DNA of 37,598 nucleotides from Nitrososphaerota archaeon (GCA_017610265.1 JAFCCH010000008.1:1-37598); one strand, 5' to 3'. Positions 7,942-16,100 are shown, numbered from the stretch's first letter. Notes: generated by a model not told the origin, from the sequence alone. Numbers and translations are program-made.

Positions 7942-10515
7942 TTAGCTTCTGGGCCCGTTTCCCAAAATTAGCTTTTTTTCTTCCAGAAGGGTTGTTTGCC
8001 TTACTTTGTCAACAGCGTCAATGTTTGCTGAAATGCTGTCGATTCCAAACTTCACAAGATGCTTTACCATTTCCGGCTTGCTTCCTGCCTGGCCGCAGAT
8101 ACTGGTTATTACCCCTGCCTTTCTGCATTTTCTTATAACATGCCTTATACTTCTAAGAACAGCTGGATGCAGTTCGGTAAAAAGGCTCTGAATCTTTACG
8201 TTGTTCCTGTCAATTCCGAGTGTTAATTGTGTTAAGTCATTTGTTCCAAATGAAACAAAGTCAATTCCTTCCTTTAAAATTTCGTCAATTCCCCAAACAG
8301 ACGCAGGGGTCTCAATCATTACTCCAAACTGTGCGCCATTGCTTTCTCCAATTAGGCCAACTTCTTTTGCAAGTTCTTTTGCCTTTCTAACCTCTTCAGC
8401 ACTTTGTACAAATGCAAGCATTATTCCAACATTGTCAAGACCTTCTTCTCTCAATTCCTTTATTGCCTTAAACTGTGCCCTAAGCATTTCCGGCGTATCC
8501 AAGTCACGCCTTATACCATGCCATCCAAGCATTGGGTTGTCTTCCTTTGGCTCTTTTTCTCCGCCTTCAAGTCCTCTAAACTCATCAGTTCTTGCGTCAA
8601 AGGTCCTATACCATACAGGCTTTCCCTTGAACAAGGATGCAACGATTTTAACGCCTTTTTTCACTGCGGCAACAAGCTCTTTTTCCTGCCCTTGTCTGAT
8701 AAACTCTGCAGGATGCTTTCCTGTTGAGGTAATCATATGTTCTGCCCTTAGCAAGCCTACTCCGTCTGCATTTGTGTCGGCTGCCTGCTGTGCTGCGTCT
8801 GGTAGTGCAACATTAACTTTTACCTGTGGTGCGACCTTTCTGAGCAAATCCTCTATCTTTTCCCCTTCTAATTTCTGCTCTTCTTTGTTCATCTCATCGG
8901 CTTTCTTTTCTCCAAACTCTTCAACAATTTCTTTTGCTTCCTCACTTGCCTTTTCTTTTATTTCTGCTTTTTCCTCTTCTGATCTTTCGGCAAGCTCTCT
9001 TTTTTCTCTTTCGACAATGCTTTCTTCTGTTTTTTCCTCAGCAGTTGAAATAGGCTCTTCCAAAACATCTTCTATTTTGTCAAAGTCATTAAGCTTTACA
9101 ACCACTATTTTTTCCTCAACAGGCTTTTCTATTTCAACCTTGCCCTTATAGACAATGCCGTCATAACCGTTTACAGTAACCTCATCGTCGTCTTCAAGCA
9201 TTTCCGTCGCATGTTCTGTTCCGACAACGCATGGTATTCCCAATTCCCTTGAAACAATTGCGGCATGGCAGGTTACTCCTCCTTCATCGGTTATAATTGC
9301 CCGGCTTTTCTTCATTGTTGGAACCCAGTCAGGGCTTGTCATTGGAGCAACAAGAATGTCTCCCTTTTCGACCTTTGTTATCTGGGCAACATTTCTAACA
9401 ACCTTAACATTTCCTGGGGAAACTCCGGGGGATGCTGCTAATCCATTCAAAATAATTTGGTCTGTTAAAGCTTCAAGAGCTTTCTTTCTTGCTGCAATTT
9501 GTTCCCCTGTTTCCTTCAAGCCAAGTGTTGTAATTGGCCTGCTTTGCACAATAAATAATTCCCTGCTTTCAATAGCCCACTCAATATCCTGTGGCTTTTT
9601 GTAATGGTTTTCAATCTGTTTTCCAAGCTTTGCAAGCTGTATAATTGTCTTGTCGTCAATCTTTTGCTTTTTTGCAATTGCGGTCGGAAGTTTTTCCCTT
9701 ACATTTTCCCTTCCCTTTTTTACAATTTTAAATTCTTGCCTGTGAATCTTTTTGTCAATAAGCTTAAAGCTGCCTTTATCAATAGTGTAGGTATCAGGAG
9801 TAACGCTTCCGCTTACAATCGCTTCCCCTAAACCAAAGCCTGCTTCTATTACCATCTTTGTTTCGTCTCCGGTCGGCTCTGCTGTAAACATTATTCCCGA
9901 GGTCTGACCGTTAATCATTTTTTGAACAACAACTGCTATTCCAACCTCTTCTGTCGAAAAGCCGTTTTTCTTCCTGTAGTAAACTGCCCTTGCTGTAAAA
10001 AGCGAAGCCCAGCATTTTTGCACTGCTGCAACAAGGGTCTTTCTTCCCCTAATATTAAGGAAGGTTTCCTGCTGGCCTGCAAAGCTTGCTTCAGGCAAAT
10101 CCTCTGCCGTGGCAGAACTTCTTACTGCAACAAGCTCTTCTTCAGTGCTTGTTAAACCCAACCCCAATTTTCTTTCTCCAAGTTTTATGTAGGCTTTTAT
10201 TATTTCAGTTCCAAGTGATTCAGACATTGGGGTTGCAAGAATAAGTTTTCTTATTTCCTCTGACACTTCTGCAAGCTCTTTTGTATTTTCAACATTTATT
10301 GCGTCAATTTTGCTTATAATTTCATCCTTGATTCCTGTTTCTTCTATGTAACGAAAATAAGCCTGTGCAGTTACAACAAATCCTGGTGGGACAGGAAAAT
10401 TGTGGTTTGCCATTTCTCCCAAAGAAGCCCCTTTTCCTCCGACTGAGGGAATGTCCTTAATTTTTATTTCCCTGAACCAAAGGATGTTTGGCGCTTCCAT
10501 TCCGTAGTCTTCCAT
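7942..10515 (-). CDS. ppsA: Phosphoenolpyruvate synthase with charged insertion
   Basis: Converts pyruvate and ATP to PEP, AMP and Pi, feeding gluconeogenesis. Order: N-terminal ATP-grasp domain (SVGGKGASLGEM; VRSSATAEDLPEASFAGQQET; GIMFTAEPTGDETKMVIEAGFGLGE), swivelling domain with the phospho-His in GGVTCHAAI (His about 417), and C-terminal PEP/pyruvate barrel (GVGLLRAEHM, WYRTFDARTDEFRGLEG, FVSFGTNDLTQLTLGIDR, ITSICGQAGSKPEM with the catalytic Cys). Residues about 463-560, between swivel and barrel, form a Glu/Lys-rich coiled-coil-like insertion that makes it longer (857 aa) than usual. Start at ATG 10515 fits TTTTAAAC about 30 bp upstream. Two small swivelling-domain paralogues lie at 28.7-29.9 kb. 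Confidence 0.96.
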   Translation of the reverse strand: MEDYGMEAPNILWFREIKIKDIPSVGGKGASLGEMANHNFPVPPGFVVTAQAYFRYIEETGIKDEIISKIDAINVENTKELAEVSEEIRKLILATPMSESLGTEIIKAYIKLGERKLGLGLTSTEEELVAVRSSATAEDLPEASFAGQQETFLNIRGRKTLVAAVQKCWASLFTARAVYYRKKNGFSTEEVGIAVVVQKMINGQTSGIMFTAEPTGDETKMVIEAGFGLGEAIVSGSVTPDTYTIDKGSFKLIDKKIHRQEFKIVKKGRENVREKLPTAIAKKQKIDDKTIIQLAKLGKQIENHYKKPQDIEWAIESRELFIVQSRPITTLGLKETGEQIAARKKALEALTDQIILNGLAASPGVSPGNVKVVRNVAQITKVEKGDILVAPMTSPDWVPTMKKSRAIITDEGGVTCHAAIVSRELGIPCVVGTEHATEMLEDDDEVTVNGYDGIVYKGKVEIEKPVEEKIVVVKLNDFDKIEDVLEEPISTAEEKTEESIVEREKRELAERSEEEKAEIKEKASEEAKEIVEEFGEKKADEMNKEEQKLEGEKIEDLLRKVAPQVKVNVALPDAAQQAADTNADGVGLLRAEHMITSTGKHPAEFIRQGQEKELVAAVKKGVKIVASLFKGKPVWYRTFDARTDEFRGLEGGEKEPKEDNPMLGWHGIRRDLDTPEMLRAQFKAIKELREEGLDNVGIMLAFVQSAEEVRKAKELAKEVGLIGESNGAQFGVMIETPASVWGIDEILKEGIDFVSFGTNDLTQLTLGIDRNNVKIQSLFTELHPAVLRSIRHVIRKCRKAGVITSICGQAGSKPEMVKHLVKFGIDSISANIDAVDKVRQTTLLEEKKLILGNGPRS

Positions 10516-10586
10516 CTAAACCTATTAAAAGACGGCGTTTTTGTTTAAAAGCCTTTTTAATTCGATGGCAGAACAAAACAGGAAGG

Positions 10587-10595
10587 AATAAATAA
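10587..10595 (+). promoter_or_regulatory. TATA box for the small membrane protein
   Basis: AATAAATAA lies with its centre 28 bp upstream of the ATG at 10619. This spacing leaves almost no 5' leader, implying a leaderless transcript. Confidence 0.6.
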
Positions 10596-10618
10596 GATTT
10601 CAAACATCTATTTTGCTT

Positions 10619-10996
10619 ATGAGAAAATTCAAGTCAACGCCGAAAAAAAAGGCAATTGGAATGTTTATTTTCTTCGTGTTCATCCCGCTTTTCTTTATTT
10701 GGTTTTGGGTTTTTGCACTTGACAACAAGCCTGATCAAAACACTCTTGTAATTCTTGGAGCATTTGCATTGCTTGTGGCATATCTTTTCCTGCGTTATAG
10801 GGAAAAAGTACTGATCGTTCTATTTGAACAGCCTGTAAAGAAAATGTCTGAAGAAGAAGAATTGCTTGACCAGAAAGACAAAGAATCTGAAGAAACTAGT
10901 GAGTCTGAGGAAACAGTGGAAGACCTTGAGGAATTAAAAGAGGATGAGGAAATAGAGGACGATTTTCCTGAAGAAACTGAGCCAAAGGCAAAATAA
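10619..10996 (+). CDS. Small two-helix membrane protein with acidic tail
   Basis: I do not recognise the family. The protein (125 aa from the ATG at 10619) has a basic start (MRKFKSTPKKKA), two predicted membrane helices (IGMFIFFVFIPLFFIWFWVFAL and LVILGAFALLVAYLFL) and a long cytosolic-type tail of Glu, Asp, Ser and Lys (about residues 75-125). The positive-inside rule places both ends in the cytosol. The ORF track begins at TTG 10613; the ATG two codons later fits the TATA box. It is followed after 55 nt by another membrane protein with its own TATA box. Confidence 0.7.
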   Translation: MRKFKSTPKKKAIGMFIFFVFIPLFFIWFWVFALDNKPDQNTLVILGAFALLVAYLFLRYREKVLIVLFEQPVKKMSEEEELLDQKDKESEETSESEETVEDLEELKEDEEIEDDFPEETEPKAK

Positions 10997-11020
10997 ACGG
11001 TTGCTATACTTACGGAAAGG

Positions 11021-11028
11021 TATAAATA
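11021..11028 (+). promoter_or_regulatory. TATA box for the polytopic membrane protein
   Basis: TATAAATA sits about 27 bp upstream of the ATG at 11052, the cleanest TATA box in the window and consistent with leaderless transcription. Confidence 0.75.
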
Positions 11029-11051
11029 GCAGTTTTTTCTATTAGTGTACA

Positions 11052-12020
11052 ATGGCTTCGGATATATTTGATGAAGAAAAGCAAAGTGTTGGTGGCATTG
11101 GGGCATTGCCAATAATTATAGTTGGGGTTTCAATATTACTTTTACTTGGGCTGGTTGTTGTTTTGTCCCTTGTTTCGGGCATGCCTGCTGCTTCTTACAA
11201 TTATGAAGCCGCAAGAAACGTTTCTTCCGGTGGCCCGGTAAAGGAAATGGTCCATGACTTTACATGGGTTCTTTATCCTGTTTTCCTTTTTAGCATTTAT
11301 TTCTTTTACAAATTGTCAACAAAGCTTGTTTTGAGACGAAAAAACGAACTTGGACTAATGTTTTCCTTGATGGGAGCAGTGCTTTTGCTTGTTGCAGTCC
11401 TTTCCCTGTTTGGAATGTCAACAGCTGTTCAGCATTTATGGGATGCAAATTTTCCAACAAACCTCCTGATCGGCTGGCTTGTTGAGTTTTCTGTCTTTGC
11501 AATTGCTGGCCTTGGATTAAGCTTTGCAGGCAATAAATTAAATGATGGAAAAACGCCTTTGATCGGCACTCTCGGTTTTCTTGTTTTGCCAACCCTTATA
11601 CTTTCAGCATTTTTGTTATTGGCAGTTGGCGCAAACGATGCCATAATTTATGAACCATCGGAAACCAGAATTCCTTTGGATACAATTGAACTTTTTGGCT
11701 GGCTTTCAACAGTTGTTGTGTTTTTTGTCTTGTCTGCATTGAGTACAAAGATTTTGAAAAATACTGCCCGAGTAAAATCTTTGGCTTCCTCAATTTTACC
11801 GCTAAAGCTTGTATCGGGATTATATCTCTTTGCTGCTTTGATCGCCTTTATTTGGGGCATGCTTATTGTGGTTAATGAAAATTTTGCTTTCAGGCCAATT
11901 TTTGTTTGGCTGGCTCAAAGTCTGTTCTTTGGAGTAGTTGGAACAGGTGCCTTTTTGTTAGCCATGAAGCTTAAAAGCAAGCTTCCAAAAGTAATAAAGC
12001 CAAGGCAAAAGGCAGCCTAA
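11052..12020 (+). CDS. Polytopic membrane protein, unknown function
   Basis: A 322-residue protein with about eight predicted transmembrane helices. The first (LPIIIVGVSILLLLGLVVVLSLV) is followed by a polar loop of about 30 residues, then WVLYPVFLFSIYFFY, LGLMFSLMGAVLLLVAVLSLF, LLIGWLVEFSVFAIAGLGLSF, LIGTLGFLVLPTLILSAFLLL, LFGWLSTVVVFFVLSAL, LYLFAALIAFIWGMLIVV and IFVWLAQSLFFGVVGTGAFLL, and a basic C terminus. I see no catalytic or transporter signature, so no function is assigned. It has its own TATA box and ends 3 nt from the convergent gene at 12023. Confidence 0.7.
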   Translation: MASDIFDEEKQSVGGIGALPIIIVGVSILLLLGLVVVLSLVSGMPAASYNYEAARNVSSGGPVKEMVHDFTWVLYPVFLFSIYFFYKLSTKLVLRRKNELGLMFSLMGAVLLLVAVLSLFGMSTAVQHLWDANFPTNLLIGWLVEFSVFAIAGLGLSFAGNKLNDGKTPLIGTLGFLVLPTLILSAFLLLAVGANDAIIYEPSETRIPLDTIELFGWLSTVVVFFVLSALSTKILKNTARVKSLASSILPLKLVSGLYLFAALIAFIWGMLIVVNENFAFRPIFVWLAQSLFFGVVGTGAFLLAMKLKSKLPKVIKPRQKAA

Positions 12021-12022
12021 AA

Positions 12023-13084
12023 TCATCCTATTGTTATTGGCCCGTTGCAAGTTATTGTTGCACTTCTTTTCAAACTTGCATAGTCTGTGTATTCAATTAC
12101 TATAGTGTTATTAGAAGAATACCGGCCTATCTCGGCCAATGCATCAGGGGTTAATTCTATTTCAGCTCCTGACTCAATGGCTGAAGGGCAATTCAAACTT
12201 TTGTTGTCGTTTCCCGCAAATGCGCCAGTTGGCTCTTTTCCAACACAAGTTACATTTTCAATGTTTCCGCCTGTAAGATTTGTAATTTTTATTTGGCCAA
12301 AGTCTGGTTCCCCTAAAAGAGTTTCTTCATCTATGCTTGATCCTCTAACCATAATTTTGGCAGGGTCGCTGCTGTTGCAGATAACATTGCTGGAATATGT
12401 TGGCATTATTAGAAAACCAAGGAAGAAGATTGCGCTTACAATCAAAACCACTACTAAAAAGACTGACGCAATCACTGCTGCAATGATTTTGGACTGGGTC
12501 TCGTTTGTGGTTGCTGTTCTTGTTTTAATCCCTTGAGCTGAACTGCTTTGCCCTGAAGCAGGTCGTTTCCTTTGCACAACAAATCCGCCAAGAGCCCCAA
12601 ACAAAAAGCCCCATATTGCTGACCAAACAACAATTATTACAAAGTAAACAAGACCGGCGATTAAATAAATAGAAAGAATGCTTGTGATTCCATCAATTCC
12701 TACCCCAAAAGAATTTAAAGTATTGGATCCTCCCAAAAATACTACACTTGCCAGATAAAACAAAAAACTCAAAATTGCGGTCGCAGTTGTTGAGGCAACA
12801 ACCAAAACAATGCCTGCAACTCCTCCTTCAATTGGTCCGCCGTTAACTGCCTTTGCTGCCTTGTAACCTGCCCAAATTTCTATTGCAATTCCTCCAAAAA
12901 ACTGAAGTATCCAAACAGCTCCTAGAATAAGCATTGCATTTTCCATGATTCCTATGTTTGGTATGCTTCCTACATTTCCCATAGTGTCATAGGCAAGTGG
13001 CGATACTGCAACAGGGAGTATGCCTAAAAGAACTGCAGTAATAAAAGGAATTTTTATTGCTTTGGCAATTTTTAAAAAGTCCAT
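12023..13084 (-). CDS. Membrane protein with C-terminal extracellular domain
   Basis: Unknown family, 353 aa. The N-terminal half has four or five predicted helices (IPFITAVLLGILPVAV; MLILGAVWILQFFGGIAI; GIVLVVASTTATAILSFLFYL; IYLIAGLVYFVIIVVWSAIW). A polar linker follows (about residues 165-195), then a further helix (IIAAVIASVFLVVVLIVSAIFF) and a C-terminal domain of about 125 residues with paired cysteines (NVICNSS, NVTCVGK, LNCPSA, ITCNGP) and beta-rich spacing. The distribution suggests an exported, possibly disulfide-bonded C-terminal domain. It lies 73 nt downstream of the L10e gene behind a T-rich terminator, so it is probably transcribed separately. Confidence 0.65.
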   Translation of the reverse strand: MDFLKIAKAIKIPFITAVLLGILPVAVSPLAYDTMGNVGSIPNIGIMENAMLILGAVWILQFFGGIAIEIWAGYKAAKAVNGGPIEGGVAGIVLVVASTTATAILSFLFYLASVVFLGGSNTLNSFGVGIDGITSILSIYLIAGLVYFVIIVVWSAIWGFLFGALGGFVVQRKRPASGQSSSAQGIKTRTATTNETQSKIIAAVIASVFLVVVLIVSAIFFLGFLIMPTYSSNVICNSSDPAKIMVRGSSIDEETLLGEPDFGQIKITNLTGGNIENVTCVGKEPTGAFAGNDNKSLNCPSAIESGAEIELTPDALAEIGRYSSNNTIVIEYTDYASLKRSATITCNGPITIG

Positions 13085-13118
13085 GCTTCTAATTAGGGCT
13101 TAGGTCCTTTTTTATTGT

Positions 13119-13140
13119 TTCGGAAAAAGAAAAAAATTAG
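13119..13140 (-). terminator. T-rich terminator after the L10e gene
   Basis: On the minus strand, AATTTTTTTCTTTTTCC lies about 20 nt past the L10e stop codon, a typical archaeal U-tract terminator. Confidence 0.65.
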
Positions 13141-13157
13141 ATTTGTAAGTGGCTAAC

Positions 13158-13870
13158 TCACTTTTTGCCTTTACCTTTCTTGGCGTCGCCTTTTGCTTCT
13201 GGCTTGCCTTTTGCATCGCCTTTCTTGGCGTCGCCTTTTGCTTCTGGCTTGCCTTTTGCATCGCCTTTCTTGGCGTCGCCTTTTGCTTCTGCCTTACCGT
13301 TCTTTTCGGCTTCCTCACCTTCCTTTTCGGCTTCGGCTGCCTTTGCGTCGGCTTCAGCTTTTCTAATGTCCCTTGTTTTCTTTGGTCTTGTTCCAATGGT
13401 TTCAACATCGGTTCCTATTCTTACACTGAGCTTTACTCCAATTCTTGAGTTGGCTCTCATCAAAGCCTGCTTTGCAATGTCGACGTGTTCTTCGTCAACT
13501 AAAACTGAAATAATTTTCTGTCCAGGCCTTACTCTAACTGACCTTCCAATATTTCTTCCATAAGAGTGGCTCATTCCGCTTGAAACACGATCTGCTCCTG
13601 CTCCCTGTGCCTGCTTGTTTTCCCTAAGTTCAAAAATCTGTTAATTGCCATTCTGGTGCTTTCAATTGCATTGTCCCTTACCTGGGCGTGTTCTTCAACT
13701 TTCAGGTCAAGAATGTGTGAAAATTTTCTTGTGCCGTTTCCCATATTAAATTGCCTTGTCTGAATGCCTGGAATTGCCCCCACATAGCTCTTTCTGTGTA
13801 CTTTAACTGCGTAACGCGTAAATGCTCTGTCTTTCTTGCTACTATAGCAATGACCTGGTCTCAAACCCAT
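13158..13870 (-). pseudogene. rpl10e: Ribosomal protein L10e (uL16), internally disrupted
   Basis: uL16/L10e lies in the large subunit near the peptidyl-transferase centre. The 5' frame reads MGLRPGHCYSSKKDRAFTRY...QTRQFNMGNGTRKFSHILDLK...AIESTRMAINRFL. The 3' part is in another frame and reads LRENKQAQGAGADRVSSGM, then SYGRNIGRSVRVRPGQKIISVLV. Both halves match L10e well. At about 13625-13640 the frame shifts, and roughly 20 residues expected between NRFL and LRENK (ending YPHxV in the family) are missing. As L10e is normally single-copy and essential, a collapsed assembly or consensus deletion is likely, but a second intact copy elsewhere cannot be excluded. The 3' end encodes a long Lys/Ala/Gly tail not usual in L10e. 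Confidence 0.88.
13174..13291. repeat. 45-bp tandem repeat in the L10e tail
   Basis: A 45-bp unit occurs about 2.6 times at 13174, 13219 and 13264 with no mismatches that I can see. On the minus strand it encodes the 15-residue repeat KGDAKKGDAKGKPEA. Exact identity at DNA level implies recent expansion by slippage, so copy number may differ between strains or be mis-assembled. Confidence 0.9.
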
Positions 13871-13880
13871 TATAAATCAC

Positions 13881-13898
13881 TTTTAACTAAAGTTAAAA
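13881..13898. promoter_or_regulatory. Inverted repeat upstream of L10e
   Basis: TTTTAACT and AGTTAAAA form a perfect 8-bp inverted repeat with a 2-nt spacer, 11-28 nt upstream of the L10e ATG. The tiny spacer suits a DNA operator rather than an RNA hairpin. The AT-rich sequence could also occur by chance. Confidence 0.4.
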
Positions 13899-14000
13899 AA
13901 CCCTTGAAAAAATAGGATTCTTAATACAGATAATTCCCAAGAAAACCTTTAAAAAGCTTAACAGAAGCCTTTTCTTCTATTATCTTTTGCAGAATTCCTG

Positions 14001-14759
14001 CTAGAAACGCCTTCTTCTCCTTACCTGCCTTTGCTTCGAAACAGGTTCTTTTTTCCTAAAATTAGGTTTTCTGACTTTTGGCTGGCCAACCTGTAATAAG
14101 TTTGCCTTTGCTGCTGCCTCAATTGCCTTTCCTGTTTCCTTGAGGCCAAAAATTTGTGGCACAGGCCCCAATCCCTCAACAGGAATTCTTGACCTGTTCA
14201 AAAGAATGCTCTTCATCTTAACCCTTGCCGCTCCGACAATGTCGCTCTTGAAAGAGTTGCCAATCATGACTGCGTGAAACGGTTTTATTCCAAGTGCCCT
14301 TGTGCAATTTTTAAAACTGGCTGGGTTTGGCTTAAATTTGCCTGTTTTATGGCTAAAGGATATTGCATCAAACAAGTCAAAAATTTTGCTTGTCTTTTTT
14401 AATTTTTCAACAGCTAAACCCCAACTGTTTGAAACAAGACCGAGCTTAAATCCTCTTGCATTCAAAGCCTTTAACACTGGAATTGCGTCGGGATAAGGCT
14501 CCACAATCTTTAATTCTTTTTCAATTATGCCCTGCATCTTCTGCAAGTTTGCTTTACTTGCAGGAATGCCTAATTTTTTTATCAGGTTGCCTGAAAACTC
14601 TTTCACAGAACCGTTTCTTGCCTTTCCACAAAAAACAAGCTCTACTTTTTCTTTGTAAATGTCCAAATTAAATTCTTCAATAATTCGCTGTTCTGGATCG
14701 CCGCTTTTTACAAGGGTGCTATTCAAATCAAAAATAATTGCCTTAATTGTTTCAGCCAT
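14001..14759 (-). CDS. HAD-superfamily hydrolase with basic tail
   Basis: A haloacid-dehalogenase-like protein of the phosphoglycolate phosphatase/REG-2 shape. Motif I is IIFDLNSTL, motif II LVSNSWG, the motif III lysine lies in the KTGKFKPNP loop (a typical HAD pattern is K-PD/NP) and motif IV is MIGNSFKSDIVGA. Motif I has Asn where most phosphatases have the second Asp (DxDGT), the usual acid/base residue, so phosphatase activity is uncertain. About 45 C-terminal residues end in a basic tail (KQRQVRRRRRF). Start ATG 14759 fits the TATA box at 14785-14793. It is upstream of L10e on the same strand but separated by 130 nt. Confidence 0.82.
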   Translation of the reverse strand: MAETIKAIIFDLNSTLVKSGDPEQRIIEEFNLDIYKEKVELVFCGKARNGSVKEFSGNLIKKLGIPASKANLQKMQGIIEKELKIVEPYPDAIPVLKALNARGFKLGLVSNSWGLAVEKLKKTSKIFDLFDAISFSHKTGKFKPNPASFKNCTRALGIKPFHAVMIGNSFKSDIVGAARVKMKSILLNRSRIPVEGLGPVPQIFGLKETGKAIEAAAKANLLQVGQPKVRKPNFRKKEPVSKQRQVRRRRRF

Positions 14760-14784
14760 AGTATATTTTTCTGCTGAGATACTG

Positions 14785-14793
14785 ATTTAAACA
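14785..14793 (-). promoter_or_regulatory. TATA box of the HAD gene
   Basis: GTTTAAAT read on the minus strand, centred 30 bp upstream of the ATG at 14759; leaderless spacing. Confidence 0.55.
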
Positions 14794-14815
14794 TAGCCTG
14801 CTTTAAAAAATTAAA

Positions 14816-14823
14816 TTTAAATA
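14816..14823 (+). promoter_or_regulatory. TATA box of the lipoprotein gene
   Basis: TTTAAATA centred about 30 bp upstream of the ATG at 14850. It lies back to back with the HAD promoter. Confidence 0.6.
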
Positions 14824-14849
14824 GTACTTGTTTCTTTTATGTTACTTGG

Positions 14850-15524
14850 ATGAAAAACATCGCTACAATGAAAAAAACGGTTTTTATTACTCTATTGATT
14901 GTTGCAGGCCTTGCCTTGTCAGGGTGCATTGATTTGCCCCTGGAAGCAATCGAATCTGAAGGCAATGCAAATTTAGTTTGGCGTTATCCCTGTGATAATG
15001 GCACAATAGTAGATGATCCAAGTGCCTGTCCTGGTGCAGGTTCTTCCGGATTAAATGAGCCTCCTTCTTCAGGTGACGAACTGCAAACAGACTATGCTGA
15101 ATTTTGTGAAGGCATGCAAACCAACTTCCATGCAGAAGCCTGTTATTCGGATTATGCAATTTTAGCTGATGATTTAGATTTGTGTACTTCTAAAGGAGGG
15201 ATTTATGCCGATGTTTGCAGCGGGGTCCTTTCTGGAAACTGCGACTCAATTCAGGCAGTGTCACTCAAGGATTACTGCAATTTTGAACTGGCAATTAAAA
15301 CCGATTCTGAAGATGTCTGTAGTCTTATTTCTATTGAAGCTTACAAGGACGCCTGTAATTTTGCATTAAGCAACGACCCTGCATCCTGTGCTAACATTTA
15401 CCTTGATACTTGCTACTATTCTGTTGCGATATTTACCAACAACAGTTCCTTTTGTTCAAATACAAAACAGGCAGCGTCGAATTATTACTTAGAAGATTTA
15501 TGTTTATTTTTGATTAAAGAGTAA
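14850..15524 (+). CDS. Cys-repeat lipoprotein
   Basis: A 224-residue exported protein. The N terminus MKKTVFITLLIVAGLALSGC is a lipoprotein signal with a clear lipobox (LSGC), so the mature protein is likely lipid-anchored outside the membrane. After a Ser/Pro linker the body carries 14 further cysteines in a repeating pattern: DYCNFELA, DACNFALS, DTCYYSVA and DLCLFLI, each preceded by another Cys 10-15 residues upstream. This suggests tandem helical hairpins held by disulfides. Similar Cys-repeat lipoproteins are familiar to me from archaeal genomes, but no function is known to me. Start is ATG 14850 by TATA spacing; ATG 14868 is the alternative. Confidence 0.78.
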   Translation: MKNIATMKKTVFITLLIVAGLALSGCIDLPLEAIESEGNANLVWRYPCDNGTIVDDPSACPGAGSSGLNEPPSSGDELQTDYAEFCEGMQTNFHAEACYSDYAILADDLDLCTSKGGIYADVCSGVLSGNCDSIQAVSLKDYCNFELAIKTDSEDVCSLISIEAYKDACNFALSNDPASCANIYLDTCYYSVAIFTNNSSFCSNTKQAASNYYLEDLCLFLIKE

Positions 15525-15554
15525 TCGACAATTAGAAAAAGCAATTAACTAATT

Positions 15555-16073
15555 TTAGGCGTATTTCAATATTACAACACAGCACTTTTGGCTTGCATTT
15601 GAATTGTCAAGCGGGCAACTGCATTCGCCTGCATCGCCGTCAAAATCTGATGCAAGACCCATTTCCTCAAGAGAGTCAATCATTTGGTTTGAGGCGTTGC
15701 AGGTAACACTTACCTTTACCTGAATATCACTTATGCTGTTGTTCATAATTGTGCTTCCCTGTATTGAGAGCGCGTCGTTGTCTTCAAAGTCTCCTTTGTG
15801 GACACAAATTTGATCTCCTGCCAAGCCACTGCTTCCGGCCAAAGCGCTTGGAGCCAAATTGCTTCCTGTCTTGAATATAACAGGGTCGCTTGTCTTCAAG
15901 GCGCCGGGCATTGGCGACATTTCTTGAATCATCTGCTTTGAAACAGTCTGAATGTCGTTGCCTGGAATAACAATATTTGTAATTATTGGGATTAATATGG
16001 CCAAAATTGCAAGCGCAACTATTGCAGCAATAAGCAATTTGAAAACACTATATGCTTGTCCTGTACTGTTCAT
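15555..16073 (-). CDS. Pilin-like protein with class III-type signal
   Basis: A 172-residue protein beginning MNSTGQAYSVFKLLIAAIVALAILAILIP. A short basic/polar leader with GQ before a long hydrophobic helix resembles archaeal class III (type IV pilin/archaellin) signals cleaved by a prepilin peptidase. The exported part has cysteines clustered at the C terminus (GECSCPLDNSNASQKCCVVILKYA) that could be disulfide-bonded. It could be a minor pilin or a pilus-like surface component. A TATA box lies 28-35 bp upstream of the ATG. The membrane-protein remnant upstream on the same strand may once have been an operon partner. Confidence 0.7.
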   Translation of the reverse strand: MNSTGQAYSVFKLLIAAIVALAILAILIPIITNIVIPGNDIQTVSKQMIQEMSPMPGALKTSDPVIFKTGSNLAPSALAGSSGLAGDQICVHKGDFEDNDALSIQGSTIMNNSISDIQVKVSVTCNASNQMIDSLEEMGLASDFDGDAGECSCPLDNSNASQKCCVVILKYA

Positions 16074-16100
16074 AACTAGCTAATAAATAGTTCCTTGTGG

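Noticed and set aside
8201-9151. 316-codon plus-strand ORF inside the PEP synthase gene
   Set aside because: It is antisense to a strongly conserved gene; its Ser/Phe-rich translation is a codon-shadow artefact.
13165-13563. 132-codon plus-strand ORF with a LPFASPF repeat
   Set aside because: It is the antisense reading of the L10e tail repeat.
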